Source of the DNA: Planctomycetota bacterium
Lineage (GTDB): Bacteria; Planctomycetota; J058; JAJDCP01
NCBI GenBank assembly: GCA_029260765.1
Contig: JAJDCP010000173.1
Coordinates: forward strand, 1 to 64,000
DNA: 64,000 nt
Direction: 5' to 3'
In this document: positions 36,172 through 44,414 of the stretch, one piece after another
Layout of the letters: every line of letters begins with the position of its first letter
How positions within the stretch are numbered: position 1 is the first letter of the stretch
The notes under the pieces: model-generated
Seen by the model: only the letters and a program-made list of their open reading frames with translations
Databases searched by the model: none
Told to the model about the DNA's origin: nothing
Translations under genes and position numbers: made by a program

Positions 36172-36701
36172 ATCACCCGACTGCGCAGGACGAACTTGCT
36201 GCCCCCCAGGACCAGCTTGTCTTCGTGGGGCAGGTGGTGAGGGTAGAACAGCGCCATACCCAATTGCGGGCGCACCGAGGTCTCGAGGAACTGGACCGCC
36301 CCGCCTTCAAAATTGTGGTTCAGGAACACGACCATGCTGAGCCAGCTGCGCTCTCCGCTGCGGAGCACACGCTGAGGGTCTTTGTGCCAGCGGCAGCTCT
36401 GCCCGCTCTCGAAGCGTTCAAAGCTGAAACGATCGTCGATGTTCACGGCCCGCAGACCCTGATAATCGGGAATGAACGAGTGCAGGCGTCGCCACAACGA
36501 CATCGCCCAGCGTGGATGGCGCTTGGGGTGATGGCTACAGGTGCGTACGTCGTGGAAGGTCTGCTCTTCGGTGATCACGTCAGGGGGGGCGGGCTGGAAA
36601 CCATCGCGTTCGGCTACATAGACCAGCTTGCGGCACTTGCGGGCCGAGACGACCTCAGAGACCGTGAAGATCGCTTCGCTCAGGCTGGTCTTTTCTGGCA
36701 T
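36123..36701 (-). CDS. 2-oxoglutarate/Fe(II)-dependent oxygenase (prolyl-4-hydroxylase-like)
   Basis: 192 residues from the ATG with GGAGG 8 nt upstream. The double-stranded beta-helix ligands are visible: RWHKDP gives the HxD pair (about residues 103-105) and FYPHHLPHEDKLVLGGSKFVLRS gives the distal His and the Arg that binds 2-oxoglutarate. VVFLNHNFEGGAVQFLE is the typical P4H-like strand. It hydroxylates an unknown substrate, perhaps a protein side chain or sugar-linked metabolite. It overlaps the convergent glycosyltransferase gene by 49 nt. Confidence 0.85.
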   Translation of the reverse strand: MPEKTSLSEAIFTVSEVVSARKCRKLVYVAERDGFQPAPPDVITEEQTFHDVRTCSHHPKRHPRWAMSLWRRLHSFIPDYQGLRAVNIDDRFSFERFESGQSCRWHKDPQRVLRSGERSWLSMVVFLNHNFEGGAVQFLETSVRPQLGMALFYPHHLPHEDKLVLGGSKFVLRSRVIYEDPAGTTDVTLPLE

Positions 36702-36748
36702 TCTAGTGCCTCCGCGCGCCCCTGATGTAGCATCCACACCTGGGTGCG

Positions 36749-37456
36749 TCAAAACCGGCGTTGCCAGGCCTGGTCCAGTAGCCGGCCGAAGTCTTCGGGC
36801 AGGTCCCAGGGGAGGCGGTGGCCCGCGCTGGACAGACAGATCTGTTGCCAGGGAAGGCCTTCCTTCGGCAACTTGGCGTAGAGCGCTGCGTATTTGCTAT
36901 CGAGAGCGCCGCAACACCAGGTCAGTGGGCGTGTCTGCAGGGTTCCATCGGCCAGTTGGTGGCGGGTCGGAGACCAGGTCTCGAGGGCGCGTGCCAACAA
37001 GTCGCGGTTGAACCCCTCGTCCGCGCGGGCGACAGGCGACGAGCCTGAGAAGATCGGCTGCGCGTCCCAGGCTTGGAGCACTTCAGGCCAGGGCTCGCTT
37101 CGGAAGCGCCGCGCCCAGGCTGCGTCCCAGCGACGGCGTGCAGCGATCTGCTCCGGGTCGCTCAGGCCGGGGTGGGCCGAGACCAGCAGGCCGGCCTGCC
37201 AGGGGCTATCGGGGGCAGCCAGGGCGTGCATGGCGAGGCGCCCGCCGAGAGAGTAGCCGACCAGCAGGCAGGGCTTGCCGCGTTGTCTGGCCAGCTGGTT
37301 GAAGCGCTCACCCCAGAGGTGCAGCGGGCAGTGGGGATCGAGCGCACCGGGTTGCAGCAGCTCGGGGCACCAGGCGTTCTCGAAACCCTGGGACCATCTG
37401 CGCCAATCGGAGGCCCGCCCGAGAAAGCCGTGCAGGAATGCGACCAGCGGTCTCAT
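36749..37456 (-). CDS. Alpha/beta hydrolase, MenH-like
   Basis: 235 residues; the ATG overlaps the stop of the upstream gene (ATGA). FLHGFLGRASDW is the oxyanion-hole HGFLG motif and GYSLGGRLAM the nucleophile elbow, both characteristic of MenH (2-succinyl-6-hydroxy-2,4-cyclohexadiene-1-carboxylate synthase) and close relatives. SSAGHRLPWDLP gives the catalytic His. No other menaquinone gene is here, so the enzyme may act elsewhere. It is translationally coupled to the small membrane protein. Confidence 0.8.
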   Translation of the reverse strand: MRPLVAFLHGFLGRASDWRRWSQGFENAWCPELLQPGALDPHCPLHLWGERFNQLARQRGKPCLLVGYSLGGRLAMHALAAPDSPWQAGLLVSAHPGLSDPEQIAARRRWDAAWARRFRSEPWPEVLQAWDAQPIFSGSSPVARADEGFNRDLLARALETWSPTRHQLADGTLQTRPLTWCCGALDSKYAALYAKLPKEGLPWQQICLSSAGHRLPWDLPEDFGRLLDQAWQRRF

Positions 37457-37887
37457 GCAGGGGCCGGCGGCACGGCCTCTTCCTCGGCCGCAGCGGCTTT
37501 GCGCTTCTTCCAGGCGAAGTAGTCGAGCGGCCAACCGACCAGGAAGCCTGCCAGGGCGTAGATCACCGCGACCGACAGGGGCTGCAGGCAGACTTTCCAC
37601 CAGAAGCCGAGGTTCTCTTCGGTCGCGCCCGCCATGCTGGCGACTAGCGCGTCCAGGCCTCGTCCGATCGCCCCGAGCAGCTCGAAGAAGTGCACGATCG
37701 GAGCCTTGAAGAGCCACATCCCCAGCCAGGCCAGCAAGGGGGCGAACAAGAAGAACACTGCGAAACGGCGACTCCAGACAAAGGGCATGCCCTTCACCCG
37801 CTTCGCCAGACGCCGCGCCTTGATGAACAGCCAGATACCGAAGACCAGCAATGCCAGGCGGACGAGAAGGCCGAGAAAGAAATCCAT
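37453..37887 (-). CDS. Small membrane protein, function unknown
   Basis: 144 residues with GAGGACC before the ATG. Three hydrophobic segments (about residues 3-23, 42-60 and 100-122), a basic loop RRLAKRVKG, and a Lys/Ala/Glu-rich tail. No family motif recognised. It is first in a two-gene unit with the MenH-like hydrolase; a 69-nt imperfect hairpin lies 29 nt upstream of its start. Confidence 0.65.
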   Translation of the reverse strand: MDFFLGLLVRLALLVFGIWLFIKARRLAKRVKGMPFVWSRRFAVFFLFAPLLAWLGMWLFKAPIVHFFELLGAIGRGLDALVASMAGATEENLGFWWKVCLQPLSVAVIYALAGFLVGWPLDYFAWKKRKAAAAEEEAVPPAPA

Positions 37888-37915
37888 CGAGGTCCTCGGA
37901 AGGTTGGGGCCCGAA

Positions 37916-37984
37916 ATGGCTGGAAGCCTACCGCAAATCTGTGGCGGTGTTCAAGCGATCCCCACAGAAACCGCTGCCAGCCAT
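37916..37984. other. Long imperfect hairpin in the 275-nt divergent spacer
   Basis: The left arm ATGGCTGG-AGC...TCTGTGG pairs with the right arm CCACAGA...GCTGCCAGCCAT. It could form an RNA structure in the leader of the minus-strand membrane-protein gene or be a repeat remnant. The remaining spacer holds an inverted repeat and a promoter for the STAS gene. Confidence 0.4.
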
Positions 37985-38032
37985 CGCCGAGGCCGGCTGG
38001 ATGCGCTCTCGCGAACCTGAACTGTGCTGAAT

Positions 38033-38083
38033 GAAACGTTAATGTTTCTCCTGGTTGAAGCTCTGATTGACGGCGTGTATGAT
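38033..38083 (+). promoter_or_regulatory. Sigma-70-type promoter with upstream inverted repeat for the STAS gene
   Basis: TTGAAG (38055-38060), a 17-nt spacer and TATGAT (38078-38083). An inverted repeat GAAAC-N6-GTTTC (38033-38048) sits directly upstream and may be an operator. Transcripts would have an about 73-nt leader to the ATG at 38163. Confidence 0.55.
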
Positions 38084-38162
38084 CAAGAAAGAGACGATTT
38101 GTGTGACACATCTGCTACGAGAAGCGACACACCTACGGCTGCACTGCAAGGAGGCACAGGCC

Positions 38163-39233
38163 ATGCCGCCAAAGGGCCAGGCTGCTCCCCTCGACGCCGG
38201 CGGATTGCGGGAAAGCGATCTGCGTCCCCGGCGCGAGTTTCGAGAGCTCGCAGTCAAAGTCGTGCTCGAAGAGGCACTCTTCCGGGACGTTGTCACGGAG
38301 GCTGTCGGTAAGGTTTTTGACTCGGATGCCCTGCAACTTCCAGGTTTCTCCCTGCCTACGGGCCAATGCTGGTTCGCATCATTGGGGAGCGGCTGGCGCA
38401 AGAGTGTGCTGCGCAAGCCAGGCAGCAACCGGCGCGAGGCTTTGGAGAGGCTCTATGGAGAGCTCAAGAGCTTGCTGCAGCGCCTCGGAGCCGTCGAACG
38501 GGCTGAGCTCGAACGAAAACGCCAGCTGATCAATGAGCTACTGCGTCGCAGTGAGACGAATCCGCGCCTGCGGCCCGCAGCCCTGGCGGCGGCAGAAGTC
38601 TGGAACCTGGCAAAATATGCACGCCGGGTCGCGACGGGCAAGTGGAGCCTGGCTTTCGAAGTGCGCGCCCGTGGCGGAAGGCTGGTGCGGCGCGATTGGA
38701 CACCTGCGAAGCCGCGTCTGAGCAGGCAGGCTGACAAGCCACGCCCGAAGAGGCCCGCCGAGTCCGAGCCCCGAGCCTCTCGCCGTAATCGCCTCTGTCA
38801 GCTGGGACCGATCAGCTCCGCAGAGCTTGAGCCCGTCCCGCGCGGGCTGGGTTTCAGAATCGAGCTTCCCACACCGAGCTTGGGAGTGTTGCGCTTGAGC
38901 GGGTTTGTCGACAGTGCTACCGTCGGCACCCTTGAGCTGGCTTTTGGCCGGGTCTACAAGCGCGGGGCGCGCTGGGCGATCGTGGTGATGCAGGAGCTGC
39001 AGTACGTCAATTCCACAGGGCTGGGTTGTCTGGTCAAGCACCGTCAGCAATTCCAGAAGCGGGGCGGCGATGTCGTCCTGGTCGGTGCCGGGCCCAAGCT
39101 ACGCAAGGTCATCGAGCTGCTCGGACTCGATCAGGTGCTTCCGCTGGCGGCTGATCTCGATGCAGCTTTGGCGCTGGCGGGTATGCGGCGGAAACGGCGC
39201 CGGGCACCGCGCCGGCGGGCAGTGGCTGTGTAG
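38163..39233 (+). CDS. STAS-domain protein with long unknown N-terminal region
   Basis: 356 residues from the ATG preceded by AAGGAGG; the open frame upstream is spurious. The N-terminal about 225 residues are basic and helical (ELKSLLQRLGAVERAELERKR-type sequence) with no known domain. The C-terminal about 110 residues form a STAS domain: LRLSGFVDSATVGTLELAF, the strand IVVMQELQYVNSTGLGCLV with Ser at the phosphorylation loop (NSTG, where anti-sigma antagonists have DSSG), then LVGAGPKLRKVIELLGL. Such domains act as anti-sigma-factor antagonists or sensors. The C-terminus is very Arg-rich (RRKRRRAPRRRAVAV). No partner kinase is adjacent. Confidence 0.8.
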   Translation: MPPKGQAAPLDAGGLRESDLRPRREFRELAVKVVLEEALFRDVVTEAVGKVFDSDALQLPGFSLPTGQCWFASLGSGWRKSVLRKPGSNRREALERLYGELKSLLQRLGAVERAELERKRQLINELLRRSETNPRLRPAALAAAEVWNLAKYARRVATGKWSLAFEVRARGGRLVRRDWTPAKPRLSRQADKPRPKRPAESEPRASRRNRLCQLGPISSAELEPVPRGLGFRIELPTPSLGVLRLSGFVDSATVGTLELAFGRVYKRGARWAIVVMQELQYVNSTGLGCLVKHRQQFQKRGGDVVLVGAGPKLRKVIELLGLDQVLPLAADLDAALALAGMRRKRRRAPRRRAVAV

Positions 39234-39245
39234 TGGGAGTGTGCG

Positions 39246-39443
39246 CTGTAGCGGCGGTCTGCGACCGCCGGCAGACCGGGCCGCTGACAACGGGGCTCCC
39301 GGCAGGGGCTGGGCCTCCGGCTGTAGCGGCGGTCTGCGACCGCCGGCAGACCGGGCCACTGACAACGGGGCTCCCGGCGCTCATAGAGCGCCGCTACAGG
39401 GGCGACCGCCGGCAGACCGGACCGCTGAAAACGGGGCTCCCGG
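39246..39443. repeat. Three imperfect tandem units of GC-rich palindromic repeat
   Basis: Units start at 39246, 39321 and about 39400 (a partial third). Each contains CGACCGCCGGCAGACCGG followed by an ACGGGGCTCCCGG end; the first two also carry the GTAGCGGCGGTCTG hairpin arm. Period 75 then 66 nt. The 24-nt core at 39248-39271 matches 25085-25108 with one mismatch. The patch fills the space between the convergent STAS and anti-sigma genes. Confidence 0.75.
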
Positions 39444-39482
39444 CGCTGGCCAGCCCGCTCAAGGCAGCTTGAGCGGCCAGCG
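39444..39482 (-). terminator. Strong stem-loop spanning the stop of the anti-sigma gene
   Basis: A perfect 9-bp stem CCGCTCAAG / CTTGAGCGG with loop GCAG (39455-39476) contains the last codons and the stop. CGCTGGCC/GGCCAGCG flank it (39444-39482). There is no T-run. Confidence 0.45.
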
Positions 39483-42400
39483 TACAAACAGCTGCTGGTC
39501 ATAGGGGTTCTGCGGCAGCTCTGTCTGCTTGCCGGGCCACAGGCAGGGGACGCCTTCGGCAGAGATCAGCACCAGCTCAGGGGTGGTCCCTTCATCCGGT
39601 TCGAAATCGAGGGTCACCCTCTTGAAGCGAAACAACCGTCTCACACTTTCCAGGTTTTGCTGCCCCAACGCACCTTGGACGGCGGTGGGAATCGGTCGCT
39701 CGTGCTCGAGCCGGAGATCATCGATGTAGGGCGGAATCAGGGGCTGCCAACCCGAACGTTCTGTCCAGACCAGCACGCCGTTGGGAGGCAACTTCCAACG
39801 CAGGTCGGCCGGTGCATCCTCAAAAGCCTCCGCGGGGCGGATGCGGACGCGCTGCAGCTCAAGCTCCGGGTCGCGGGCGCGCAGCAGCAGCTCGTCCTCG
39901 CCTGAGCTCTCGACGCGATAGGGTCCAGTGCTGCTGAGCTCTGCTCGGTTGAACTCGGGCAGCAGCAAGAAGGGGAATTCGCCGAGCCGGGCCATCAGGT
40001 CTCTCTGGGGCTCCGGAGTCCGCAGCGCGAGCATGTTGAACGCCAGAACCTCGAACTCCAGTTGTTCGAGCAGCCTCAGCTGCACCGTGTCGGGGCAGAC
40101 ATAGGCGTCTCCCTCGAGGTGTAGTCGGTTGCGGCTCGCTTCCCAGCTGCGGACGAAATCATCGGCGGTGATCGGCTGGCCGTCGGACCAACTGGCGAGC
40201 TTCAAGATGACATTCCACGAACGGTCTGGCTCCAGCTCGATGACCTCGAGGGCGCACTCGGGCAGGCCCGCGGACAGCGCACGTCCGACCAGGCGCGTCA
40301 GTGGCCCGTTGCCTCCGAGCAGCAGGTCCGAAGAGGCGAGATCCGGCAGCTCATCTCCCCAGGCAATGCTCAGCTCTTTGACATCGGGAAGCTCCTCACT
40401 GCCCACCAACACCTCGGGCGTGCGGTCCACGGTCTCGGGTTGCCGCTCTACCGGTCCTTCGCCCGACCCGTCCGGCAGCTCGGGCGTTGGTTCCTGGCCA
40501 GGAGCTGGTTCTACGAAGCTGTCTGCGGGCGCGACCGACACCCGCGTTTCAAGGCCCAAACCCGCCTCCTCAGGCCGGTAGTAGGGGTAGGCACGCGCAG
40601 CACCCGCCAGGAAGTCGCCGCTCAAACCGGGCAGCAAACGCACCGTCAGGTTGAGGCTCTGGTGGGGCGCAAGGTCCTGCAGGTACAGCACCAGGCCGTC
40701 GCCCCAGAGCTCCCAGTGTTGCAGGGTGCCGTCCGCCAACAGCTCGTCGAGTCCGCCCGCGCCATCGAGGCGGAAACCGCCGGGCAGGTCGAGCTCGAGC
40801 ATCGGGTTGTTGACCTCGACGTTCAGTTGGTTCTCGACCTGCACGTGCCAGGCGAGACTCTGGCCCTCGATCGCCGGGGGTCGCCCTACGCGCACCAGCA
40901 AGGCGGGGGGCATCTGCTCGTGGGCACCCTGGCCCAACGCCAAGGCACGTTGGGCGGACAGGTAGCCTCGTGCGGCCAGCTGCGCCTGCAGCACGCCGCT
41001 GCCACGGAAGAACAACTCCACACCGCGTTGACGCGCCAGGGCAAGGGTCTGCTGGGGACCCAGGCCTGGAATCTCGAGCTCGTATTCGACCAATACGTCC
41101 GGCTCCACCTCGATCTCGGCGAGCACGCGGCCGGCGATGGCGACTTCCAGAAGTCCACGCACCGGACTGAGGACGCCATCGGCCAAACGGAACGCGGCCA
41201 GGGTCTGTACGGTCGCCTGCGTCCCCCCGAAGCCCCTCGAGGTGCGCTGCTCGATCAGCCAGGTGCGGGCTTCGGCCGCCGCGTTCAGGCGTCCGCTCAG
41301 TTGCAGAACCTGGGCCGCCAGAGCGGTCAGCTCCACCCGGGCAGCTTGGGGGCTGCTGCGTGTCCAGGTTGTTTCCGCTGGCCAGAAAAGCCCCTGCTCG
41401 TCGCGTTGTGCGTAGGACAATAGCTGTCCGACCAGGTCTTCTATCAGCCCGCCCCGGTCCGGTTGCTCAAGCAAGAACCGGGCGCTGAGCACCAAACCAT
41501 AGGGCGTGACAGCCTTCTGTCGCAGGCGGGACTCGAGCCAGGCGCTGCCCCGGCCGATGGCGTGGGGGTCGGCTCCGGCGAGCTGCAAGGCGTGCAGTGC
41601 ATAGGCGCTGAAGGCCACCTGGTCGGGGCCTCCGGGCGCGGCGGGAAACCCGCCATCGGGCTGCTGAAAACCCAGCAATGCGGTGCGCGCCGCGTTTATC
41701 CGCAGGCTGTCGAGCTCGAGGTAGTCGTCGAGCGCGACCAGCTCGCGCAGTCCGAAGGCGGTCAGCCAGGGGTCTGTGCTTCCCTTGCCGTGCAGCGTAA
41801 AGCCGCCGTCGGGCATCTGGAAGCGCTCGAGGCGTTGCGCTCCGGCCTCGGCCTGTGCGCGGGCTAGTGCGATCAACTGGCTGTCGGGCTCGGCGCGCTC
41901 GCTCGCGATGGCGAGCACCAGCAGGCTGGGGAACGTCGCCGCGCTGGTCTGCTCGAAGCAGCCGTGGGGGCTGCGCACCAGCCCGCGCAGGCTGAGGCCC
42001 GCCTCGGCGACCACACCGGGGATCAGCCGCAAAGCCAGGCTGCCGGGGCGCTCAAGCTCGGCGCAGCCCGGATGCAGCTCTGCGCGCAGGCGGGTCTCGA
42101 GCCCCGCCAAACTGAGGTTGCTGACCAGCTCTACGAGGCTGCCCGCAGGCTCGACCTCGACCTCTCTGCGCAGCTTGAGTGTGTCAGGGCCGATCCGCAC
42201 GCTCGCGACCAGAGTCGCCGTGCCTGTTTCCCGCGCGGTTACGGTCAGCGGAAGCTCTTGTCCCGAGGGTGTCCATTGCAGCGCAGACGGGCGCAGGTCG
42301 AAAGCCGAGCCCTCGACGTGCGTCGAGACCTGCAAGGGCAGGTTGCCCGCCACCGTCAGCACCAGCACAGCTGCAAGGCAGTCGCCGACCCGTAAGCGTC

Positions 42401-42806
42401 GGGGCAGCTCGAGCGCGAGCCGCGGATCTTCAGCGTGGGGCTGCACGGGCAGCGGTCGTACTTCTGGGATCACTGCTCGTGGCTCAGCCCGCCCCGGAGA
42501 CGCCGCAGGTGCCCCAGTCAGACCGGTGATCAACGTCAGCGCGCCCAGCCCGAGCAGCACCAGCGCGGCCAGCACGAGCAATGCCCAGGGCCAGCGGCGC
42601 CGCGCTCGCGGAGTTTCCAGACGGGCCATCACCTGGTCGGCAAACGTGGCCGGAGCGCGGTGAGCTCCCAACTGCTCAGCCAGCGCCTGCAACCCTCCAA
42701 GCTGGGCCGTACAGTCCGAACAGTCCTGCAGGTGGACAGCGTCGCGCTCGGCGAGCGCGCCGAGCAGGAAGTTGCCCTCCAGGCGTGGTGTGTCGGGACA
42801 GCTCAT
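39459..42806 (-). CDS. Transmembrane anti-sigma factor fused to alpha-2-macroglobulin-like thioester domain and OppA-like segment
   Basis: 1115 residues; the ATG overlaps the stop of the sigma gene (ATGA). Residues 1-70 are a cytosolic zinc anti-sigma domain with HLQDCSDC (HxxxCxxC at 25-32). One membrane helix follows (about 73-95). The extracytoplasmic part is alpha-2-macroglobulin-like: a beta region, then an alpha/alpha toroid (about 230-550) with the thioester motif CFEQ at 283-286, DGGF helices and the late GFGGTQATVQTL motif, then a receptor-binding-like domain with AYPYYRPEEAG near 745. A Pro/Glu linker leads to about 300 residues resembling a peptide-binding protein (LASWSDGQPITADDFVRSW at 870-888). 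I know no anti-sigma factor with this architecture. Confidence 0.85.
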   Translation of the reverse strand: MSCPDTPRLEGNFLLGALAERDAVHLQDCSDCTAQLGGLQALAEQLGAHRAPATFADQVMARLETPRARRRWPWALLVLAALVLLGLGALTLITGLTGAPAASPGRAEPRAVIPEVRPLPVQPHAEDPRLALELPRRLRVGDCLAAVLVLTVAGNLPLQVSTHVEGSAFDLRPSALQWTPSGQELPLTVTARETGTATLVASVRIGPDTLKLRREVEVEPAGSLVELVSNLSLAGLETRLRAELHPGCAELERPGSLALRLIPGVVAEAGLSLRGLVRSPHGCFEQTSAATFPSLLVLAIASERAEPDSQLIALARAQAEAGAQRLERFQMPDGGFTLHGKGSTDPWLTAFGLRELVALDDYLELDSLRINAARTALLGFQQPDGGFPAAPGGPDQVAFSAYALHALQLAGADPHAIGRGSAWLESRLRQKAVTPYGLVLSARFLLEQPDRGGLIEDLVGQLLSYAQRDEQGLFWPAETTWTRSSPQAARVELTALAAQVLQLSGRLNAAAEARTWLIEQRTSRGFGGTQATVQTLAAFRLADGVLSPVRGLLEVAIAGRVLAEIEVEPDVLVEYELEIPGLGPQQTLALARQRGVELFFRGSGVLQAQLAARGYLSAQRALALGQGAHEQMPPALLVRVGRPPAIEGQSLAWHVQVENQLNVEVNNPMLELDLPGGFRLDGAGGLDELLADGTLQHWELWGDGLVLYLQDLAPHQSLNLTVRLLPGLSGDFLAGAARAYPYYRPEEAGLGLETRVSVAPADSFVEPAPGQEPTPELPDGSGEGPVERQPETVDRTPEVLVGSEELPDVKELSIAWGDELPDLASSDLLLGGNGPLTRLVGRALSAGLPECALEVIELEPDRSWNVILKLASWSDGQPITADDFVRSWEASRNRLHLEGDAYVCPDTVQLRLLEQLEFEVLAFNMLALRTPEPQRDLMARLGEFPFLLLPEFNRAELSSTGPYRVESSGEDELLLRARDPELELQRVRIRPAEAFEDAPADLRWKLPPNGVLVWTERSGWQPLIPPYIDDLRLEHERPIPTAVQGALGQQNLESVRRLFRFKRVTLDFEPDEGTTPELVLISAEGVPCLWPGKQTELPQNPYDQQLFVRWPLKLP

Positions 42807-43333
42807 GACAGGGCCCTCCGGATAGACGTGCGCCGGCGCAAACGAGCGCAGCCGCGATGCAGGATGGTGCCGACCGTGCCCGCCGGGATTCCCAGGCGGG
42901 TTGCGATCTCCCGGTAGCTCAAGCCATCGACGAAGCGCAGCAGCAACACGGCGCGGACCTCGTCGGGCAGCCCGGCCAGCAGTGTGCTGAGCTCGCTGCC
43001 CGTCTCCTCTGCCGAGGGCGCAGCGAAACGGTCGAGCTCGCCGTCTAGCGTTTCCCGTACCCGTCCCTGGCGCCGATAGAACATGCGCAGCTTCGTGCGG
43101 GCGATCCCGAACAACCAACCAGCAAAGCGCTCCGGTTGGGCGAGCTGCGCAAGGTTCCGGTAGGCGGCCAGGAAGACGTCCTGGGCAACATCGTCGGCCT
43201 CGGCCGGGCGACCCAGGCGTGCGGCCACAAAGGCGTGCAGGCTGTGCTGGTAGCGCTCGAGGAGCTGCCCGAAGGCAGCCTTCTCGCCGCGCCGGGCGCG
43301 TCCTACCAGCTGTGCGTCCGTGGTTTCCATCAT
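42803..43333 (-). CDS. ECF-type RNA polymerase sigma factor
   Basis: 176 residues. Region 2 has AEADDVAQDVFLAAYRNLAQL and FAGWLFGIARTKLRMFYR; region 4 has LPDEVRAVLLLRFVDGLSYREIATRLGIPAGTVGTILHRGCARLRR. There is no region 3 and no C-terminal extension. The gene is followed, with a 4-nt overlap, by the membrane anti-sigma factor, the classic arrangement of a sigma/anti-sigma pair; the promoter it recognises was not identified. Adjacent ATG codons at 43333 and 43330 both have only weak ribosome sites. Confidence 0.93.
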   Translation of the reverse strand: MMETTDAQLVGRARRGEKAAFGQLLERYQHSLHAFVAARLGRPAEADDVAQDVFLAAYRNLAQLAQPERFAGWLFGIARTKLRMFYRRQGRVRETLDGELDRFAAPSAEETGSELSTLLAGLPDEVRAVLLLRFVDGLSYREIATRLGIPAGTVGTILHRGCARLRRRTSIRRALS

Positions 43334-43427
43334 CTCAGGGTTGCCGCAAGCGTTGGTTTTGTTTCAGGTTTTCTGGAAACTTCTTCGCAGGCTCGGTTGC
43401 ACACGGCTGGCGGATGCTGCCGCAGGC

Positions 43428-43455
43428 TTGACACTTCGGGGTGGGGAGCTAGCAT
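43428..43455 (+). promoter_or_regulatory. Sigma-70-type promoter for the universal stress protein operon
   Basis: TTGACA (perfect -35, 43428-43433), a 16-nt spacer and TAGCAT (43450-43455). The predicted transcript start near 43462 makes the ATG at 43464 almost leaderless and favours the GTG at 43491. Confidence 0.55.
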
Positions 43456-43490
43456 GCCAGCACATGTCCACTCCCGCTTGGAGAGCCCCC

Positions 43491-44405
43491 GTGGATACGC
43501 GTTCGATCGACGAATTCGAGTCTCTGTTCGAAGCCGCCGTCCGCCCTTCGGTCAGCATCGAGCCGATGGAATGGTCCCGCGTGCTGGTCGCCCTCGACGG
43601 CTCGAGCCGGGCCGACGCGGCCCTGCAAGCCGGCCTGGTGCTGGCCGCGCGCGAGCAGCTGCCGCTCGTCCTGCTCGCCCCGGTGGCGAACGAAGAGCGC
43701 CGCCCCGCGCTGCAACAGCAGCTCGAGGCGTCGCTGGCGGCCGCTGAAGCGCGTGGTGTGGCGGCGACAGGCAGCTGTGAAGCGGGAGATCCCCGCGAAC
43801 AGTTGTTGAGCGCCTTGGCGGAGCCGACGTCGTTGCTGGCCCTGCCCACTCCCTTCGGCAGCGGACAGGCTGCCGACAGCCTCGGGACCGTCGTGGATGC
43901 CCTGTTGACCGCCAGCGATACGCCGATGTTGCTCTGCAAGCAGACGCTCTCGGCCCCTGAGAAGCTGTTCCAGCACCTGCTGGTCTATGTGCCTGGGGGC
44001 TTCGAGGTCGGCCCGCACTTCTCGATTCCCTTTGGTCTGGTGGCGCCATCGGGCCAACTCGACCTGGTGCATATCGTCAATCAGGCGGAGATCGAGCGCG
44101 TGGCCTCGGCCCTCGAGCTCGACCCGTCCGCGTCGACCACCGACAGTCACTCCCTGGCGCACGCTCTCGAGCTGCAGATGCAGCAACTGCTCGGTGAGGC
44201 CGTCGCGCGGGTCGTGGACATGCCCTACAGCTGCCGCAGCCGTGTGGCGACCGGCGCCCCGCTGGCCTGGTTGGCGCTCAATCTGTTGAATGAGCGCAAC
44301 AGCCTGTTGGTGGTCGACAGCGAGACCCGCAAAGGGCAACCCGTTCCTCCTGAAGCCTATGCGATCATCAAAGAGATCGCGGGCGTTCCCATCCTGATCC
44401 TCTGA
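43491..44405 (+). CDS. Tandem universal stress protein (UspA-like)
   Basis: 304 residues from the GTG with GGAGAG 5 nt upstream; an ATG 27 nt earlier would add nine residues but lies at the predicted transcript start. The first Usp unit begins WSRVLVALDGSSRADAALQAGLVLA and ends TPMLLCKQ; the second begins FQHLLVYVPGGFE and ends VPILIL. The ATP-binding G-2x-G-9x-G(S/T) loop is degraded in both copies, so nucleotide binding is uncertain. It is 9 nt upstream of the ArsB/NhaD transporter; Usp proteins commonly regulate neighbouring transporters. Confidence 0.8.
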   Translation: MDTRSIDEFESLFEAAVRPSVSIEPMEWSRVLVALDGSSRADAALQAGLVLAAREQLPLVLLAPVANEERRPALQQQLEASLAAAEARGVAATGSCEAGDPREQLLSALAEPTSLLALPTPFGSGQAADSLGTVVDALLTASDTPMLLCKQTLSAPEKLFQHLLVYVPGGFEVGPHFSIPFGLVAPSGQLDLVHIVNQAEIERVASALELDPSASTTDSHSLAHALELQMQQLLGEAVARVVDMPYSCRSRVATGAPLAWLALNLLNERNSLLVVDSETRKGQPVPPEAYAIIKEIAGVPILIL

Positions 44406-44414
44406 GGCACCCGC

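Noticed and set aside
39246..39443. CRISPR array
   Set aside because: Only two and a half long units with irregular 75/66-nt period, no unique spacers of constant length and no cas genes.
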